Of a stretch of DNA of 40,397 nt, positions 26,408 to 36,086 are shown piece after piece (position 1 is the first letter of the stretch; each line of letters opens with the position of its first letter). Location: NCBI RefSeq assembly GCF_900499075.1, contig NZ_UIHC01000030.1, forward strand, positions 1 through 40,397. The letters run 5' to 3'. Source of the DNA: Roseinatronobacter ekhonensis (lineage in GTDB: Bacteria > Pseudomonadota > Alphaproteobacteria > Rhodobacterales > Rhodobacteraceae). The notes beneath the pieces were generated by a model. It was not told the DNA's origin, ran no database searches, and saw only the letters and a list, made by a program, of their open reading frames with translations. The translations under genes and the position numbers were made by a program.

Positions 26408-26475
26408 CCACGTTGCAAGCCTTGCTCCAAGCCGCTAACAGGCGCGCAAACACCTTTCTGAACGGAGCGCCCGAC

Positions 26476-27762
26476 ATGACCCATCCCTTGCGCCTTGGAA
26501 TAGCCGGGCTTGGCACGGTCGGCACGGGGCTTGTGAAGCTGGTGCAAACCAACGCCGACCTGATCGCGGCGCGCGCCGGGCGCCCGGTGGAGATCGTCGC
26601 GGTCTGCGCGCGGTCGCGCACCCGCAACCGTGGCGTCGATATTTCGGCCTATGCATGGGAAGATGACCCCGTTGCATTGGCGCGGCGCGACGATGTGGAT
26701 GTTGTGGTCGAACTGATGGGCGGCGAGAACGGGCCCGCCAAGGCCCTGACCGAAGCGGCCATTGACGCGGGCAAGGATGTCGTCAGCGCGAACAAGGCGC
26801 TTCTGGCGCTGTACGGACAGGCCCTGGCCGAAGCGGCGGAGGCCAAGGGCGTGGCCCTGCGTTTCGAGGCGGCGGTCGCGGGCGGCATTCCCGTCATCAA
26901 ATCGTTGATGGAAGGGCTGGCTGGCAACAGGATCACCCGCATCAAGGGCGTGATGAACGGCACCTGCAACTACATCCTGACCCGGATGGAAGATGCGGGC
27001 CTGCCCTATGACACCGTATTCGAGGAAGCCAACCAGCTTGGATTTCTGGAAGCGGACCCGACGCTGGATGTGGGCGGCATCGACGCCGCGCATAAGCTGG
27101 CCCTGCTGGCCGCAATCGGCTTTGGTGTGCAGCCCAATTTCGACGCGATTGAATTGGGCGGGATCGAGAAAATCTCTATCGAGGATATCCGCGCCGCCGC
27201 CGATCTGGGCCTGCGCATAAAACTGCTGGGTGTGGCGCAGATGACAGGGCGCGGGCTGGAGCAGTCGATGACCCCCTGCCTTGTGCCATCTGATAGCCCG
27301 TTGGGGCAATTGAAGGGCGGCACCAACATGGTGGTGATCGAAGGCGATGCGGTCGAACAGATCGTGCTGCGCGGCCCCGGCGCGGGCGAAGGCCCGACCG
27401 CAAGCGCGGTAATGGGCGATGTGATCGACATTGCACGCGGCCTGCGCCTGCCGGTCTTTGGCCAGCCTGCAAACAGCCTTGCACAGGCAGTGGCCGCGCG
27501 CGCCACCGCTTCAAAGCCGTTCTACTTGCGCATGGGGCTGATCGACAAACCCGGCGCGCTGGCCAAGGTGGCCGAAGCCCTCGGGCTTGCAGGCGTGTCG
27601 ATCAACCGGATGCGCCAGTATGGCCATGCCGATACCCGCGCGCCGGTGCTTGTCATCACCCATAAAACCACCCGCGACGCGATAGAGCATGCGGTCGCCC
27701 TGTCGTTGAAAACCGGCGTCGTGGTGGGAGAGCCTGTCGCGCTTGCGATTGAAGAGGACTGA
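26476..27762 (+). CDS. hom: Homoserine dehydrogenase with ACT domain
   Basis: 428 residues from ATG 26476, with CGGAG upstream. The NAD(P) loop is GIAGLGTVGTGLV; VSANKALLALYG and EAAVAGGIPVIKSL hold the catalytic region, and GVMNGTCNYILTRME is the family signature. A C-terminal ACT domain (about 350-428, MGLIDKPGALAKVAEALGLAGVSINRMRQYG) implies threonine feedback. It reduces aspartate semialdehyde, the same intermediate that the polyamine dehydrogenase encoded nearby consumes. Confidence 0.97.
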   Translation: MTHPLRLGIAGLGTVGTGLVKLVQTNADLIAARAGRPVEIVAVCARSRTRNRGVDISAYAWEDDPVALARRDDVDVVVELMGGENGPAKALTEAAIDAGKDVVSANKALLALYGQALAEAAEAKGVALRFEAAVAGGIPVIKSLMEGLAGNRITRIKGVMNGTCNYILTRMEDAGLPYDTVFEEANQLGFLEADPTLDVGGIDAAHKLALLAAIGFGVQPNFDAIELGGIEKISIEDIRAAADLGLRIKLLGVAQMTGRGLEQSMTPCLVPSDSPLGQLKGGTNMVVIEGDAVEQIVLRGPGAGEGPTASAVMGDVIDIARGLRLPVFGQPANSLAQAVAARATASKPFYLRMGLIDKPGALAKVAEALGLAGVSINRMRQYGHADTRAPVLVITHKTTRDAIEHAVALSLKTGVVVGEPVALAIEED

Positions 27763-27878
27763 GTCCCATATGTCGCAGGCACATGCCTGTTAGCGCCCCC
27801 ATTGACACCAGCCCTTGTGGATTGGGGGCCACTGCCGCTAGAGCTTTGGCAACCATATCTTGTCAAGGACCGAACCTC

Positions 27879-28841
27879 ATGACGACGCCATCCGAATTTC
27901 ACGACCGCATGCTTTCTCTGGGTCTGGCCCGCGTGTCGGAAGCCGCTGCCCTTGCCTCTGCCAAACTGGTCGGGCGCGGTGACGAAAAAGCCGCCGACCA
28001 AGCGGCTGTCGACGCAATGCGCACGCAGCTAAACATGCTGGATATTCAGGGCCGCGTCGTCATCGGCGAGGGCGAGCGCGACGAAGCGCCGATGCTGTAT
28101 ATCGGCGAAGAGGTCGGCAATGGCACCGGCCCCGAGGTGGATATCGCGCTCGACCCGCTGGAAGGCACCACGCTGACCGCCAAGGATTTCCCCAACGCGC
28201 TGACCGTGATCGCCATGGCGCCGCGCGGTTCGATGCTGCACGCACCCGATGTCTATATGGACAAGCTGGCCATTGGCCCCGGCTTTGCGCCCGACACGGT
28301 GACGATGGACATGTCGCCCTCGGACCGTGTCCGCGCGTTGGCCAAGGCCAAAGGCTGCGCCCCGTCCGACATAACGGTCTGCGTGCTGGAGCGCCCGCGC
28401 CACGAGGATATGATCGCCGATATCCGCTCCACCGGGGCGGCGATCCGGCTGATCATGGATGGCGATGTGGCCGGTGTGATCCATTGCGCCGAAGCCGCAA
28501 TGACCGGCATCGACATGTATATGGGCTCTGGCGGCGCGCCCGAAGGCGTGCTGGCGGCCTCTGCACTGAAATGCATGGGCGGTCAAATCTATGGCAAGCT
28601 GTTGTTTCGCAACGATGACGAGATCGCACGCGCCCGCCGCGCCGGGATCGAGGATCTTGACAAGGTCTACACCCGCGACGAAATGGTCACGGGCGATGTG
28701 ATCTTTGCTGCGACCGGCGTGACCGACGGGTCCATCGTGCAAGGCATCCGCACCGAGCCCGGCTGGGTGACGACCGAAACGCTGCTGATGCGGTCCAAGA
28801 CCGGATCGCTGCGGCGGATGACCTACCGCTCGCCGCTGTGA
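27879..28841 (+). CDS. glpX: Class II fructose-1,6-bisphosphatase
   Basis: 320 residues from ATG 27879, with AAGGA upstream. The GlpX motifs are GRVVIGEGERDEAPMLYIGEEVG and DIALDPLEGTTLTAKD (metal-binding acids), and DMYMGSGGAPEGVLAASALKCMGG. It dephosphorylates fructose-1,6-bisphosphate in gluconeogenesis or the Calvin cycle; sedoheptulose bisphosphatase activity is possible. It follows hom by 116 bp, where no clear promoter is seen. Confidence 0.96.
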   Translation: MTTPSEFHDRMLSLGLARVSEAAALASAKLVGRGDEKAADQAAVDAMRTQLNMLDIQGRVVIGEGERDEAPMLYIGEEVGNGTGPEVDIALDPLEGTTLTAKDFPNALTVIAMAPRGSMLHAPDVYMDKLAIGPGFAPDTVTMDMSPSDRVRALAKAKGCAPSDITVCVLERPRHEDMIADIRSTGAAIRLIMDGDVAGVIHCAEAAMTGIDMYMGSGGAPEGVLAASALKCMGGQIYGKLLFRNDDEIARARRAGIEDLDKVYTRDEMVTGDVIFAATGVTDGSIVQGIRTEPGWVTTETLLMRSKTGSLRRMTYRSPL

Positions 28842-28850
28842 TCGGTGGTT

Positions 28851-28886
28851 CGGGGGCGCTGCCCCCGCCTGGCCCTGACGGGCCAG
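28851..28886 (+). terminator. Double GC hairpin after glpX
   Basis: CGGGGGC-GCT-GCCCCCG (28851-28867) is followed at once by CTGGCCC-TGAC-GGGCCAG (28869-28886), both with perfect 7-bp stems. They fill the gap to the isochorismatase gene. There is no T-tract, so termination may be partial. The tandem-hairpin style matches that at 20389-20426. Confidence 0.5.
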
Positions 28887-28908
28887 CCCCCGGAGAATTT
28901 GAGGCAAG

Positions 28909-29469
28909 ATGAAGATGCATGGCGCGCTGTTGCTGATCGACTTTCAAACGGGGTTTGCAGACCCTGTCTGGGGCGCGCGCAACAATCCGGGTGCCGAAGC
29001 AAACGCAGCGATCCTGCTGGCGGGCTGGCGCGCAAAGGGTGCGCCGGTTGTGCATGTGCGCCACCTGAGCACCACCGCCGGTAGCCCCTTGCGCGGAGCG
29101 GGCGCGGACTGGATGCCGGACCTGTCACCATCAGACGATGAGGCGCGGTTCGACAAATCGGTGAATTCGGCCTTTATCGGCACAGAACTGAACGCATGGC
29201 TGCGCGCGCGGAGCGTTTCGCATATGGTGATAGCTGGGCTGACCACGCCGCATTGCGTGTCCACCACCTGCCGGATGGCGGCGAATATGGGTTATGAGGT
29301 TACGCTTGCGCATGACGCCTGCGCGGCCTTTGCCGCCAATGCCGACAACAGCTGGCAGGACGCGCGCGCCGAGAATTTGACAGCAGATGCAAGCCACCAC
29401 GCCGCGATCAGCCATCTCCATGGCGAGTTCGTGACAGCGCGGTCGGTTGCGGATATTTTGTCCGCATGA
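28909..29469 (+). CDS. Isochorismatase-family cysteine hydrolase
   Basis: 186 residues from ATG 28909 (GAGGCAAG upstream). The catalytic triad is D11 (LLIDFQTGF), K83 ([10 protein letters not shown]) and C116 ([13 protein letters not shown]). It resembles nicotinamidase-like and N-carbamoyl amide hydrolases; the substrate is unknown. The stop overlaps the recJ start (ATGA), though the functional link is unclear. Confidence 0.9.
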   Translation: MKMHGALLLIDFQTGFADPVWGARNNPGAEANAAILLAGWRAKGAPVVHVRHLSTTAGSPLRGAGADWMPDLSPSDDEARFDKSVNSAFIGTELNAWLRARSVSHMVIAGLTTPHCVSTTCRMAANMGYEVTLAHDACAAFAANADNSWQDARAENLTADASHHAAISHLHGEFVTARSVADILSA

Positions 29470-31229
29470 CCGAGGATCGCGCGTTTCTGGGGGTCGAGCA
29501 TTCGGCATTGAGACAGATCTGGATTGGCCCGGACGCCGCGCGCGACCGTCGGGCCGAGGCCATCGCGCAGGCAAGCGCCCTGCCCCCGGCCATCTGCGCG
29601 GTGCTGGCGCGCGCAGAGGTCGCGCCGGACGCGGCGCAAGACTATCTTGCACCATCCTTGCGCGCGCTTTTGCCCGACCCGCGTGGCTTGAAAGACATGG
29701 ACCGCGCGGCAGAACGGGTTTTGCGGGCGGCGCACGCGCGCGAACGAATTGCCATCTTTGCCGATTACGATGTGGACGGCGCGGCCTCTGCGGCGCTGCT
29801 TCTGGACTGGCTGGGCGCGATGGGACATGCGGCCACGCTTTATGTGCCCGACCGTATTGCCGAAGGGTATGGCCCCAACGCGCCCGCGATGGCGAAGCTC
29901 GCCGCCGCGCATGACCTGATCATCTGTGTTGATTGCGGGACGATGGCACATGACGCGCTGTCCGCTGCCAATGGCACGGATGTGGTGGTTCTGGACCATC
30001 ATCTTGGCGCCGAAACGCTGCCGCCCGCGCTGGCCGTGGTCAACCCAAACCGGCAGGACGAGGACGGTGCGCTGGGGCATTTATGCGCCGCGGGCGTGGT
30101 GTTCCTGATGCTGGTCGAAGCCAACCGGCAGGGCCGTGCGCAAGGGCATGCAGGCCCCGACCTGATGGCGCTGCTGGACCTTGTGGCACTGGCTACGGTG
30201 GCCGATGTCGCACCGCTTGTGGGGGTCAACCGCGCCTTTGTCCGGCAGGGCCTGCGCGTGATGGCGGGCCGCGCGCGCCCCGGATTGCGCGCGCTGTCTG
30301 ACATTGCCCGGCTGGACACGGCCCCACGCGCCTACCATCTGGGCTATGTGATCGGTCCGCGCATTAACGCGGGCGGGCGGATCGGAGCCGCCGATATGGG
30401 TGCGCGCCTGCTGGCCACACGCGATGACGCAGAGGCAGAGGCCCTTGCAACCCGTCTGGACCTGCTGAACACCGAACGCCGCGAGATCGAGGCCGCCGTG
30501 CGCGCCAGTGCGCTGGCGCAGGCCGAAGCGCGCGGCGGCGACGCGCCGTTGGCATGGGCTGCGGGCGACGGCTGGCACCCCGGCGTGATCGGAATCGCCG
30601 CCGCCCGCCTGAAGGAAGCCACCAACCGCCCCGCCATCGTTATCGCGCTGGACGGAGAGACGGGCAAGGGCTCTGGCCGCTCGGTCCCCGGCGTGGACCT
30701 TGGCGCGGCCATTCACCGGCTGGTGCGCGAGGGGCTGCTGATTGGTGGCGGCGGCCACAAGATGGCAGCGGGCCTGACCGTGGCGCGCGCTGGCGTGGAC
30801 GCCGCGATGGAACGGCTGGGCGCATTACTGGCACAACAGGGTGCGGGCGCACCCGGTGCCCGTCGTTTGCGGCTGGACGGGGTTTTGATGCCAAGCGCCG
30901 TCACGCCAGAGCTGATTTCCGGACTGGAAGCTGCCGGTCCATTCGGCGCAAGCGCCCCCGCCCCGCGCTTCGCATTTGCCGATATGCGGATAGAAGGTGT
31001 CAAACGGATCGGCGAAACTCATATGCGGTTTCGCTGCGTCGGCGGCTGCGGCACCAGCCTGAACGCAATCGCTTTCGGCGCCTTCGAGTCGGATCTGGGC
31101 CCGCTGATCGCCGCGCATCAGGGCCGCAGGCTACACCTTGCCGGTCAGATCGAGATCAATTTCTGGGGCGGACGGCAAACCCCCCAACTGCGTTTGGATG
31201 ACGCGGCGTCGCCCGTATCCGATCGCTGA
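29466..31229 (+). CDS. recJ: Single-stranded-DNA exonuclease RecJ
   Basis: 587 residues. The DHH phosphoesterase motifs run in order: [16 protein letters not shown] (about 98-113), [20 protein letters not shown] (about 175) and [19 protein letters not shown]. The DHHA1 domain has [14 protein letters not shown] and [13 protein letters not shown], and an OB fold ends the protein. It is a 5'-3' exonuclease in recombination and mismatch repair. It is followed by tRNA-Glu. Confidence 0.95.
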   Translation: MTEDRAFLGVEHSALRQIWIGPDAARDRRAEAIAQASALPPAICAVLARAEVAPDAAQDYLAPSLRALLPDPRGLKDMDRAAERVLRAAHARERIAIFADYDVDGAASAALLLDWLGAMGHAATLYVPDRIAEGYGPNAPAMAKLAAAHDLIICVDCGTMAHDALSAANGTDVVVLDHHLGAETLPPALAVVNPNRQDEDGALGHLCAAGVVFLMLVEANRQGRAQGHAGPDLMALLDLVALATVADVAPLVGVNRAFVRQGLRVMAGRARPGLRALSDIARLDTAPRAYHLGYVIGPRINAGGRIGAADMGARLLATRDDAEAEALATRLDLLNTERREIEAAVRASALAQAEARGGDAPLAWAAGDGWHPGVIGIAAARLKEATNRPAIVIALDGETGKGSGRSVPGVDLGAAIHRLVREGLLIGGGGHKMAAGLTVARAGVDAAMERLGALLAQQGAGAPGARRLRLDGVLMPSAVTPELISGLEAAGPFGASAPAPRFAFADMRIEGVKRIGETHMRFRCVGGCGTSLNAIAFGAFESDLGPLIAAHQGRRLHLAGQIEINFWGGRQTPQLRLDDAASPVSDR

Positions 31230-31317
31230 AAAAATCCCTCCAAAATCTCGGTTTTTTCGCGCGAAACCCTCTTGCGCAGCAGAGACGCTTTGCATAAACA
31301 GCGCCTCACCACCCAGT

Positions 31318-31392
31318 GGCCCGTTCGTCTATCGGTTAGGACGCCAGGTTTTCAACCTGGAAAGAGGGGTTCGATTCCCCTACGGGCTGCCA
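31318..31392 (+). tRNA. tRNA-Glu (UUC)
   Basis: 75 nt with encoded CCA. The acceptor GGCCCGT pairs with ACGGGCT (one G-T), and the discriminator is G. The anticodon stem CCAGG/CCTGG holds loop TTTTCAA, so the anticodon is TTC. The T-arm is AGGGG-TTCGATT-CCCCT. It stands alone between recJ and the kinase gene, and no element has inserted here. Confidence 0.96.
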
Positions 31393-31523
31393 TGTTTCCC
31401 GAATTTTGATGTATCTCGCGATGATACAGAGGCGCGTCTGCTTCAAACGAAGCTATAACCTTGGCCGCTTTGTACGCAGGTGACGCACGTCGCTGGAACC
31501 CGCTTGAGTTTGGGGCGGGGATC

Positions 31524-32186
31524 TTATTGGCTATCTATGTCAGTGGTCCCTTGTGTCAGAGTCAGGGTGGCTTGGCTGCTCTCTTGCAGCACGCGCCGTG
31601 CATTGGGGAGGTCGTTCTGCCCTGCCTTTTGCTCGGCAATCTCGGGCGACAAGCCATAAGACAGCCACCGCGCGACAAGGCGCTCTTGCAGCACCGCGAG
31701 GGACGGCGTCAGCGCCACGCTTGCATCCAGCATCCTGCCGACATCGTCCCAAGGGGCCTGCTCAAGCAGCAGGTAATTCCCTTCGACCACAAGCGTGTCC
31801 ACCTCTGGCGTGACCTGCTGCGCGTCGGGCACCGTACAGTCGCGCGTACGGTCGAACACCGGGAACGTGCCGGTCGCGCCTTCGGGCCGCAGCGCGCGCA
31901 ATGTGGCGACAAAAGCTGCAACTTCGAAGGTTTCTGGCGCGCCTTTCACTGCGCGCAGTCCCGCGCGGTCCAGACTGTCATTGTCCATATGAAACCCATC
32001 CATCGGGACAAGCATGGCGCTTGCGTGGCCGGTGCGGTTCAACCGGTCCACGAAGGCCGCGGCGAGTGTGGATTTGCCCGATCCGGGCGGCCCGACGATC
32101 CCGATTACCTTGCGGCAGCCGGGCTGGGGCTGAGTGCGGGCGATCAGGTTCAATACGGTGGTTATATCCTGTTCCATCCCCAGCAT
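31524..32186 (-). CDS. P-loop sugar/nucleoside kinase-like protein
   Basis: 220 residues. The Walker A motif is GIVGPPGSGKSTLAAAF (about 29-45). VPMDGFHMDNDSLDRAG and VVEGNYLLLEQAPWDDV are characteristic of the uridine-kinase/pantothenate-kinase-related family, which includes the FrcK-like fructose kinases. The substrate is not fixed by sequence. The start may be ATG 32186 or ATG 32177; neither has a strong ribosome site. The flanking gaps (31393-31523 and 32187-32354) hold nothing recognisable. Confidence 0.8.
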   Translation of the reverse strand: MLGMEQDITTVLNLIARTQPQPGCRKVIGIVGPPGSGKSTLAAAFVDRLNRTGHASAMLVPMDGFHMDNDSLDRAGLRAVKGAPETFEVAAFVATLRALRPEGATGTFPVFDRTRDCTVPDAQQVTPEVDTLVVEGNYLLLEQAPWDDVGRMLDASVALTPSLAVLQERLVARWLSYGLSPEIAEQKAGQNDLPNARRVLQESSQATLTLTQGTTDIDSQ

Positions 32187-32354
32187 GGATCACACCGCCC
32201 AATCAGGTGTTTCGGGCAAGACACCCCTTGTTATCATGACCATGGCTTGGCGCATCCTGCAGTCCCTTCGGCTTTGCCGCAGCACGGTCTTAGAACGGCC
32301 GCGAGAATCCTGTCAATTGTTACTTGCCAATGACCTATGAGCCCGCCGAGGGCG

Positions 32355-33104
32355 TCACCCTTCTCCCGCCAGTGCGCGCCCGTCCGATCCGGGCCATCTT
32401 GCGGGCGGCGTCACGCCCGTCAGCGCTGCCATATACCAGGACAGACATTGATTGGAACTAAGCACCGGCAGTCCCAACTGCACTGCAAGCGTGTCAAGAA
32501 TATCGAATGTGCGCAGATTGGTGCAGGACAGGAATATTCCGTCAATCTCTTGGTCGCGGGCCAGCGCCTGCGCGGCGGCGACAATGGATGCCGGCGCAAT
32601 ACGGGCGACGCGCGACTCGACCTCCTCGCCAAAGGACAAGGTTGCCGGCACGGTTATCCCGGCAGCCTCGAATGCGGCGCGGATCGGCGCTGCAACGGGG
32701 GCGATATAAGGTGAAACAATCCCGATACGCCGCAGCCCAAGCGCCTGACACTGGGCCAATGCAGCGGTCATCGGATCGGTGACGGCGCGCGCGCCTGTTG
32801 CGCCCATAACCAGCTCTTGCACCCGTTGTGGTCCGATCAGTGTCGCCCCCGACGTGCACGCATAGCCGACAACATCAAGCGGCGCTGGCAGCAACCCCGC
32901 AGCAGTCGGCAGCGCATCCTCCATGGACGCGATGCTACCTGGCGTCAATTCCAGCCCCGACGGAATACGGCTGACATACAACTGCGCCATTTCCGGGGTG
33001 AAGAGCTTGCGAAAATCCTGCTCGATCGTCTCATCAACCTGAAGCACGATAAGGCCAAGGCGTGGCAGGCTATCGTCTTGCAGGTCATAGGGAAATGCGG
33101 TCAT
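32355..33104 (-). CDS. EutA/maleate-isomerase-like Asp/Glu racemase-superfamily protein
   Basis: 249 residues. The two catalytic cysteines of the superfamily are present: C83 in VVGYACTSGATLIG and C194 in IFLSCTNLRTFD. SSNQCLSWYM near the end is also typical. It is closest, from memory, to EutA of ectoine-utilisation clusters and to maleate isomerase and arylmalonate decarboxylase. The reaction here is unknown. The start overlaps the M24 gene stop (ATGA); it is the last gene of a three-gene operon. Confidence 0.85.
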   Translation of the reverse strand: MTAFPYDLQDDSLPRLGLIVLQVDETIEQDFRKLFTPEMAQLYVSRIPSGLELTPGSIASMEDALPTAAGLLPAPLDVVGYACTSGATLIGPQRVQELVMGATGARAVTDPMTAALAQCQALGLRRIGIVSPYIAPVAAPIRAAFEAAGITVPATLSFGEEVESRVARIAPASIVAAAQALARDQEIDGIFLSCTNLRTFDILDTLAVQLGLPVLSSNQCLSWYMAALTGVTPPARWPGSDGRALAGEG

Positions 33105-34267
33105 GTCACGATCTCGGGCAGGTCGCTGGGCGCGCGCGGCGATAACAGCTCTGCCCCATGCTCGCGCAGAACTATGTTTTCTTCATGCACCATGATGCGA
33201 TCCGCACCGGTTATGCAACCCGGCTCCAGCGTCAGCACCATGCCCGCGCGCAGCCGCGTTTCATCCAATGGTGTAAAAGAGGGCCATTCCGTCAGCGTCA
33301 GGCCCAGCCCGTGGCCAAGCCGCCCGCCTGCCGGTGCAACGCCTTGCTTATGAAGCGCGTCGGAAAGCATGCGATGCGCATCGCAGGCCCGCATTCCAGG
33401 GCGAAGTGCGCAGAGCGTGTCCTCCGTGGCCTGCCACAGCGCGGCATGGGCATAGCGGGCGGTATCCGTCGCTTTGCCGATGGCGAAATTGCGGTCAAAG
33501 TCGCAAAAATAGCCGCCCTTGACCGCGCCTGTGTCCAGCATCAGTACATCACCGCGCTGCACGGGCGTCGCCCCGGCGGGAGAGATCACGTCGCCGTAGC
33601 CATACGCCCCCGCGCCACCGGCGACATAGCTGACCCAATCCGCGCCCTCTGCCAGAAGCGTGATCTGGAAGTCGCGAAAGATGGCGTCCAAGGGTGTCCC
33701 GGCAGACACGAATTCCGGCACGCGGGCGAATGCCCGACCGGCAATGCTGCAACTGTCACGGATCTTCGCGATTTCCGCGTCCGATTTCACCTCGCGCACA
33801 CGCTGGACACATTCGGTCGCATCGACAATCTGGCGCGGCGCAAGCTTGGCGCGCAATGTCTCGTAATCCTCAAGCGGCATGCGCAGATGCGTCTCCAGCC
33901 GCATGGGCAAGCCGATCCGTCCTTGCGCACTCACACACTCGCAAAGCGCATCAAACAGCAGGCTGATCCCATCGTCGCGCGGGTCGGGCGCGTCCCAGGT
34001 GCGAATGTCGTCCAGCCATGTGCGGCCCATAAGAGCTGCCCCAATGGACGGAATGACCGCCAAGGGCGCGCCGGTTTGCGGCACCACCAAAAACCACGGA
34101 CGCGCGGGGCTTGCCCAGAACCGTGTCAGAAAGCCCGTGGTGTAGAAAACATCGGCAGGCGTCGTCAGCAAAAGCGCCTCTAACCCATGCGCGGCCATGG
34201 CGGTTTGAAGCCGCGCAATCCGGTCGCGGTATTCTTGCGCCGGAAAGACAAGCGACCGGTCAGCCAT
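33101..34267 (-). CDS. M24-family metallopeptidase-like protein (Xaa-Pro/ectoine-hydrolase type)
   Basis: 388 residues from ATG 34267, overlapping the upstream gene by 8 nt. It has a creatinase-like N-terminal domain (AMAAHGLEALLLTTPADVFYTTGFL) and a pita-bread domain with all five metal ligands: LDTGAV, CDFDRNF, RLGHGLGLTL, TLEPGC and VHEENIVL. DoeA/EutD, the ectoine hydrolase, belongs here. The YYLTGY(D)GWSFY stretch I associate with it is replaced by FYTTGFLTRFW, so the substrate may differ: another cyclic amidine, an N-acyl amino acid or a dipeptide. Confidence 0.85.
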   Translation of the reverse strand: MADRSLVFPAQEYRDRIARLQTAMAAHGLEALLLTTPADVFYTTGFLTRFWASPARPWFLVVPQTGAPLAVIPSIGAALMGRTWLDDIRTWDAPDPRDDGISLLFDALCECVSAQGRIGLPMRLETHLRMPLEDYETLRAKLAPRQIVDATECVQRVREVKSDAEIAKIRDSCSIAGRAFARVPEFVSAGTPLDAIFRDFQITLLAEGADWVSYVAGGAGAYGYGDVISPAGATPVQRGDVLMLDTGAVKGGYFCDFDRNFAIGKATDTARYAHAALWQATEDTLCALRPGMRACDAHRMLSDALHKQGVAPAGGRLGHGLGLTLTEWPSFTPLDETRLRAGMVLTLEPGCITGADRIMVHEENIVLREHGAELLSPRAPSDLPEIVT

Positions 34268-35303
34268 CTTCCGGCCCTTCGCTGAGGATGGCCATAACCC
34301 GCGCATCGGCGGGCAAAGCAAGCCCGTCCAGCACAGCAGAGACACCCGCCGCGCCAGATGCAGTGGTGGGCAACCCATTTTCGGCCAGAAGCGCGGCCCC
34401 GCGCTGCGCCGCCTGTTCGGAAATCGTCATGAACAGGTCTGCATCACGAGCCAGCCCGTTCAGCGCGATCCAAGAGGCGGTCTTGCAATCGAGCCGTCCC
34501 ATGCACGACTCGGGGCCGGAACTGTCCACCACCCTACCGGCGCGGATGCTGTCGATCAGGGCGGGCGCAGCCTCTGGCTCTACCACCACGATCTGCGGCC
34601 CCGCACCCCAGACATGCCGCGCATGTGCCGCAACAGCTGCTGCCAGTCCCCCGACACCGGCTTGCAACAGGATATGGGTGGGCGCGCGGTCAATCTGCGC
34701 CACCGCTTCGGCCGCCAGTTGCAGATAGCCTTCCATGACGCGCAGGGGCAATTCGGTATAGCCGGGCCACGAACTGTCGGACAGCAGGGTCCAGCCATTT
34801 CGCTCTGCGGCTTCGGCGGCAGCCAGCATACTGGCCTCGTAATCCGCGCCCGCGCGCACCACCTGCGCGCCTTTTGCCTGCAAACGGGCACCAAAGGCAT
34901 CGGGCACGGTTTCGGACAGATAAATCACGGCGCGCGCCCCAAACAGCCGCGCGCCCGCAGCAACAGACAGCCCGTGATTGCCGGCGCTTGCCGTAACATA
35001 GGTCTTATCGCGCAGCGCTTCTTGCAGGTCGTCCGCGTGCGTCGCCGCGGCTGCCCGCGCAATGGCATGGGCTGCGCCCAGCGCCTTGAAGCTGCCCAGC
35101 CCCATACGCGCGCGTTCGTCTTTCAACCACAGCCTTGCGATGCCGAATTTCTCAGCCAGGGCAGGCATGTCTTGCAAGGGCGTGGGCGCGTGGGCAGGAC
35201 ATCGCTGCAACAGGCGCGCGACATCGTGCGCATCCGCCAGCGGCATAAGCCCCGCATCATCCAGCCCGACACCGCGCCACGGGTTTTGCAATTGGTCGCC
35301 CAT
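34260..35303 (-). CDS. PLP-dependent diaminopropionate ammonia-lyase-like enzyme
   Basis: 347 residues from ATG 35303 (AGGGGA upstream). A fold-II PLP enzyme with the Schiff-base lysine K73 in GLGSFKALGAAHAIA, the substrate/phosphate loop SAGNHGLSVAAGARLFGARAVIY, and the SSWPGYTELPLRVMEGY and LLQAGVGGLAAAVAAHAR segments typical of 2,3-diaminopropionate ammonia-lyase (YgeX/DpaL). EutB of ectoine clusters is annotated as threonine-dehydratase-like and could be a relative. The likely chemistry is alpha,beta-elimination of ammonia from an amino acid. It is first gene of the operon and divergent from the Lrp gene. Confidence 0.82.
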   Translation of the reverse strand: MGDQLQNPWRGVGLDDAGLMPLADAHDVARLLQRCPAHAPTPLQDMPALAEKFGIARLWLKDERARMGLGSFKALGAAHAIARAAAATHADDLQEALRDKTYVTASAGNHGLSVAAGARLFGARAVIYLSETVPDAFGARLQAKGAQVVRAGADYEASMLAAAEAAERNGWTLLSDSSWPGYTELPLRVMEGYLQLAAEAVAQIDRAPTHILLQAGVGGLAAAVAAHARHVWGAGPQIVVVEPEAAPALIDSIRAGRVVDSSGPESCMGRLDCKTASWIALNGLARDADLFMTISEQAAQRGAALLAENGLPTTASGAAGVSAVLDGLALPADARVMAILSEGPEDG

Positions 35304-35477
35304 TTCGTCCCCTTGTCCAGATCGGGCATAGCGTAACGCAGGTCGCGTCGCCGCGAACGGAAATCTGAGGCCCAATCGCAGTCGTTTTCGGACGATCCGG
35401 CAGAAAATGAGCCGAATATCGGCGCAAACTGCAAAAATGGGTTCGCCTTGGGCCGGTTTTGGGCAATCCCTACCCGT

Positions 35478-35939
35478 ATGGACAATTTCGACGCCCGAAT
35501 CCTGAATGCCCTGCAAAGCAACGCCCGCGTCACCGCAGAGGCGCTGTCGGAACAGGTCGGCCTGTCGCCCGATGCCTGTCGCAAACGGTTGGCGCGGCTG
35601 CGGGCCTCTGACTACATCGAAGCCGAGATCGCGATCTTGAATCCGGCGCGCGCCGGGCGCGGCCTTATTCTCATTGTCGAAGTCACACTACAGAATGAGC
35701 GCAAGGCCCACCTTGATCGTTTCAAAGCCGCGATGCAGGCCGCCCCAGAGGTGATGCAATGCTATTATGTTACCGGCAACGCCGATTTCATCCTGATCCT
35801 GTCAGCCAAGGATATGAGCGATTTCGAAAGCTTCACGCGCCGGTATTTCTTTGCCGAGGATAATGTTCTTCGGTTTCGCACCAGCGCCGTCATGGACCGC
35901 GTGAAGACCGGCTTCGCGATTCCGGTCGCGCCAGAGTGA
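35478..35939 (+). CDS. Lrp/AsnC-family transcriptional regulator
   Basis: 153 residues from ATG 35478 (MDNFDARILNALQSNARVTAEALSEQVGLSPDACRKRLARLRASDYI, winged HTH). A RAM ligand-binding domain follows (APEVMQCYYVTGNADFILILSAKDMSDFESFTRRYF, about 92-127). It is divergent from the PLP/M24/EutA-like operon across 174 bp, so it probably senses that operon's substrate or product. AsnC-type regulators (DoeX) also accompany ectoine clusters. Confidence 0.92.
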   Translation: MDNFDARILNALQSNARVTAEALSEQVGLSPDACRKRLARLRASDYIEAEIAILNPARAGRGLILIVEVTLQNERKAHLDRFKAAMQAAPEVMQCYYVTGNADFILILSAKDMSDFESFTRRYFFAEDNVLRFRTSAVMDRVKTGFAIPVAPE

Positions 35940-36086
35940 CATGCAGCGGCGGGTGCCAGACCGGCACATCGTGTCGCATCAAGGGTAATGGCAGGACCAG
36001 CGTCGCCGCCCGGCCGGGCATTGCCGGTTTACATGCACGGTAGGTATCAGCTACGCTCTGACCATGCGATCATAAAATATCCTCGT

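Noticed and set aside
27763-27878. Promoter for glpX based on TTGACA near 27803
   Set aside because: No acceptable -10 box lies 16-18 nt downstream, so the hexamer alone is not enough.
31318-31392. tRNA-Glu as a second island insertion site
   Set aside because: No integrase and no repeat of its 3' end is seen nearby; the following gene and composition look chromosomal.
32355-35303. Confident assignment as an ectoine-degradation operon
   Set aside because: The cyclodeaminase, deacetylase, transaminase and transporter genes are missing and the M24 signature differs, so only a relationship is claimed.
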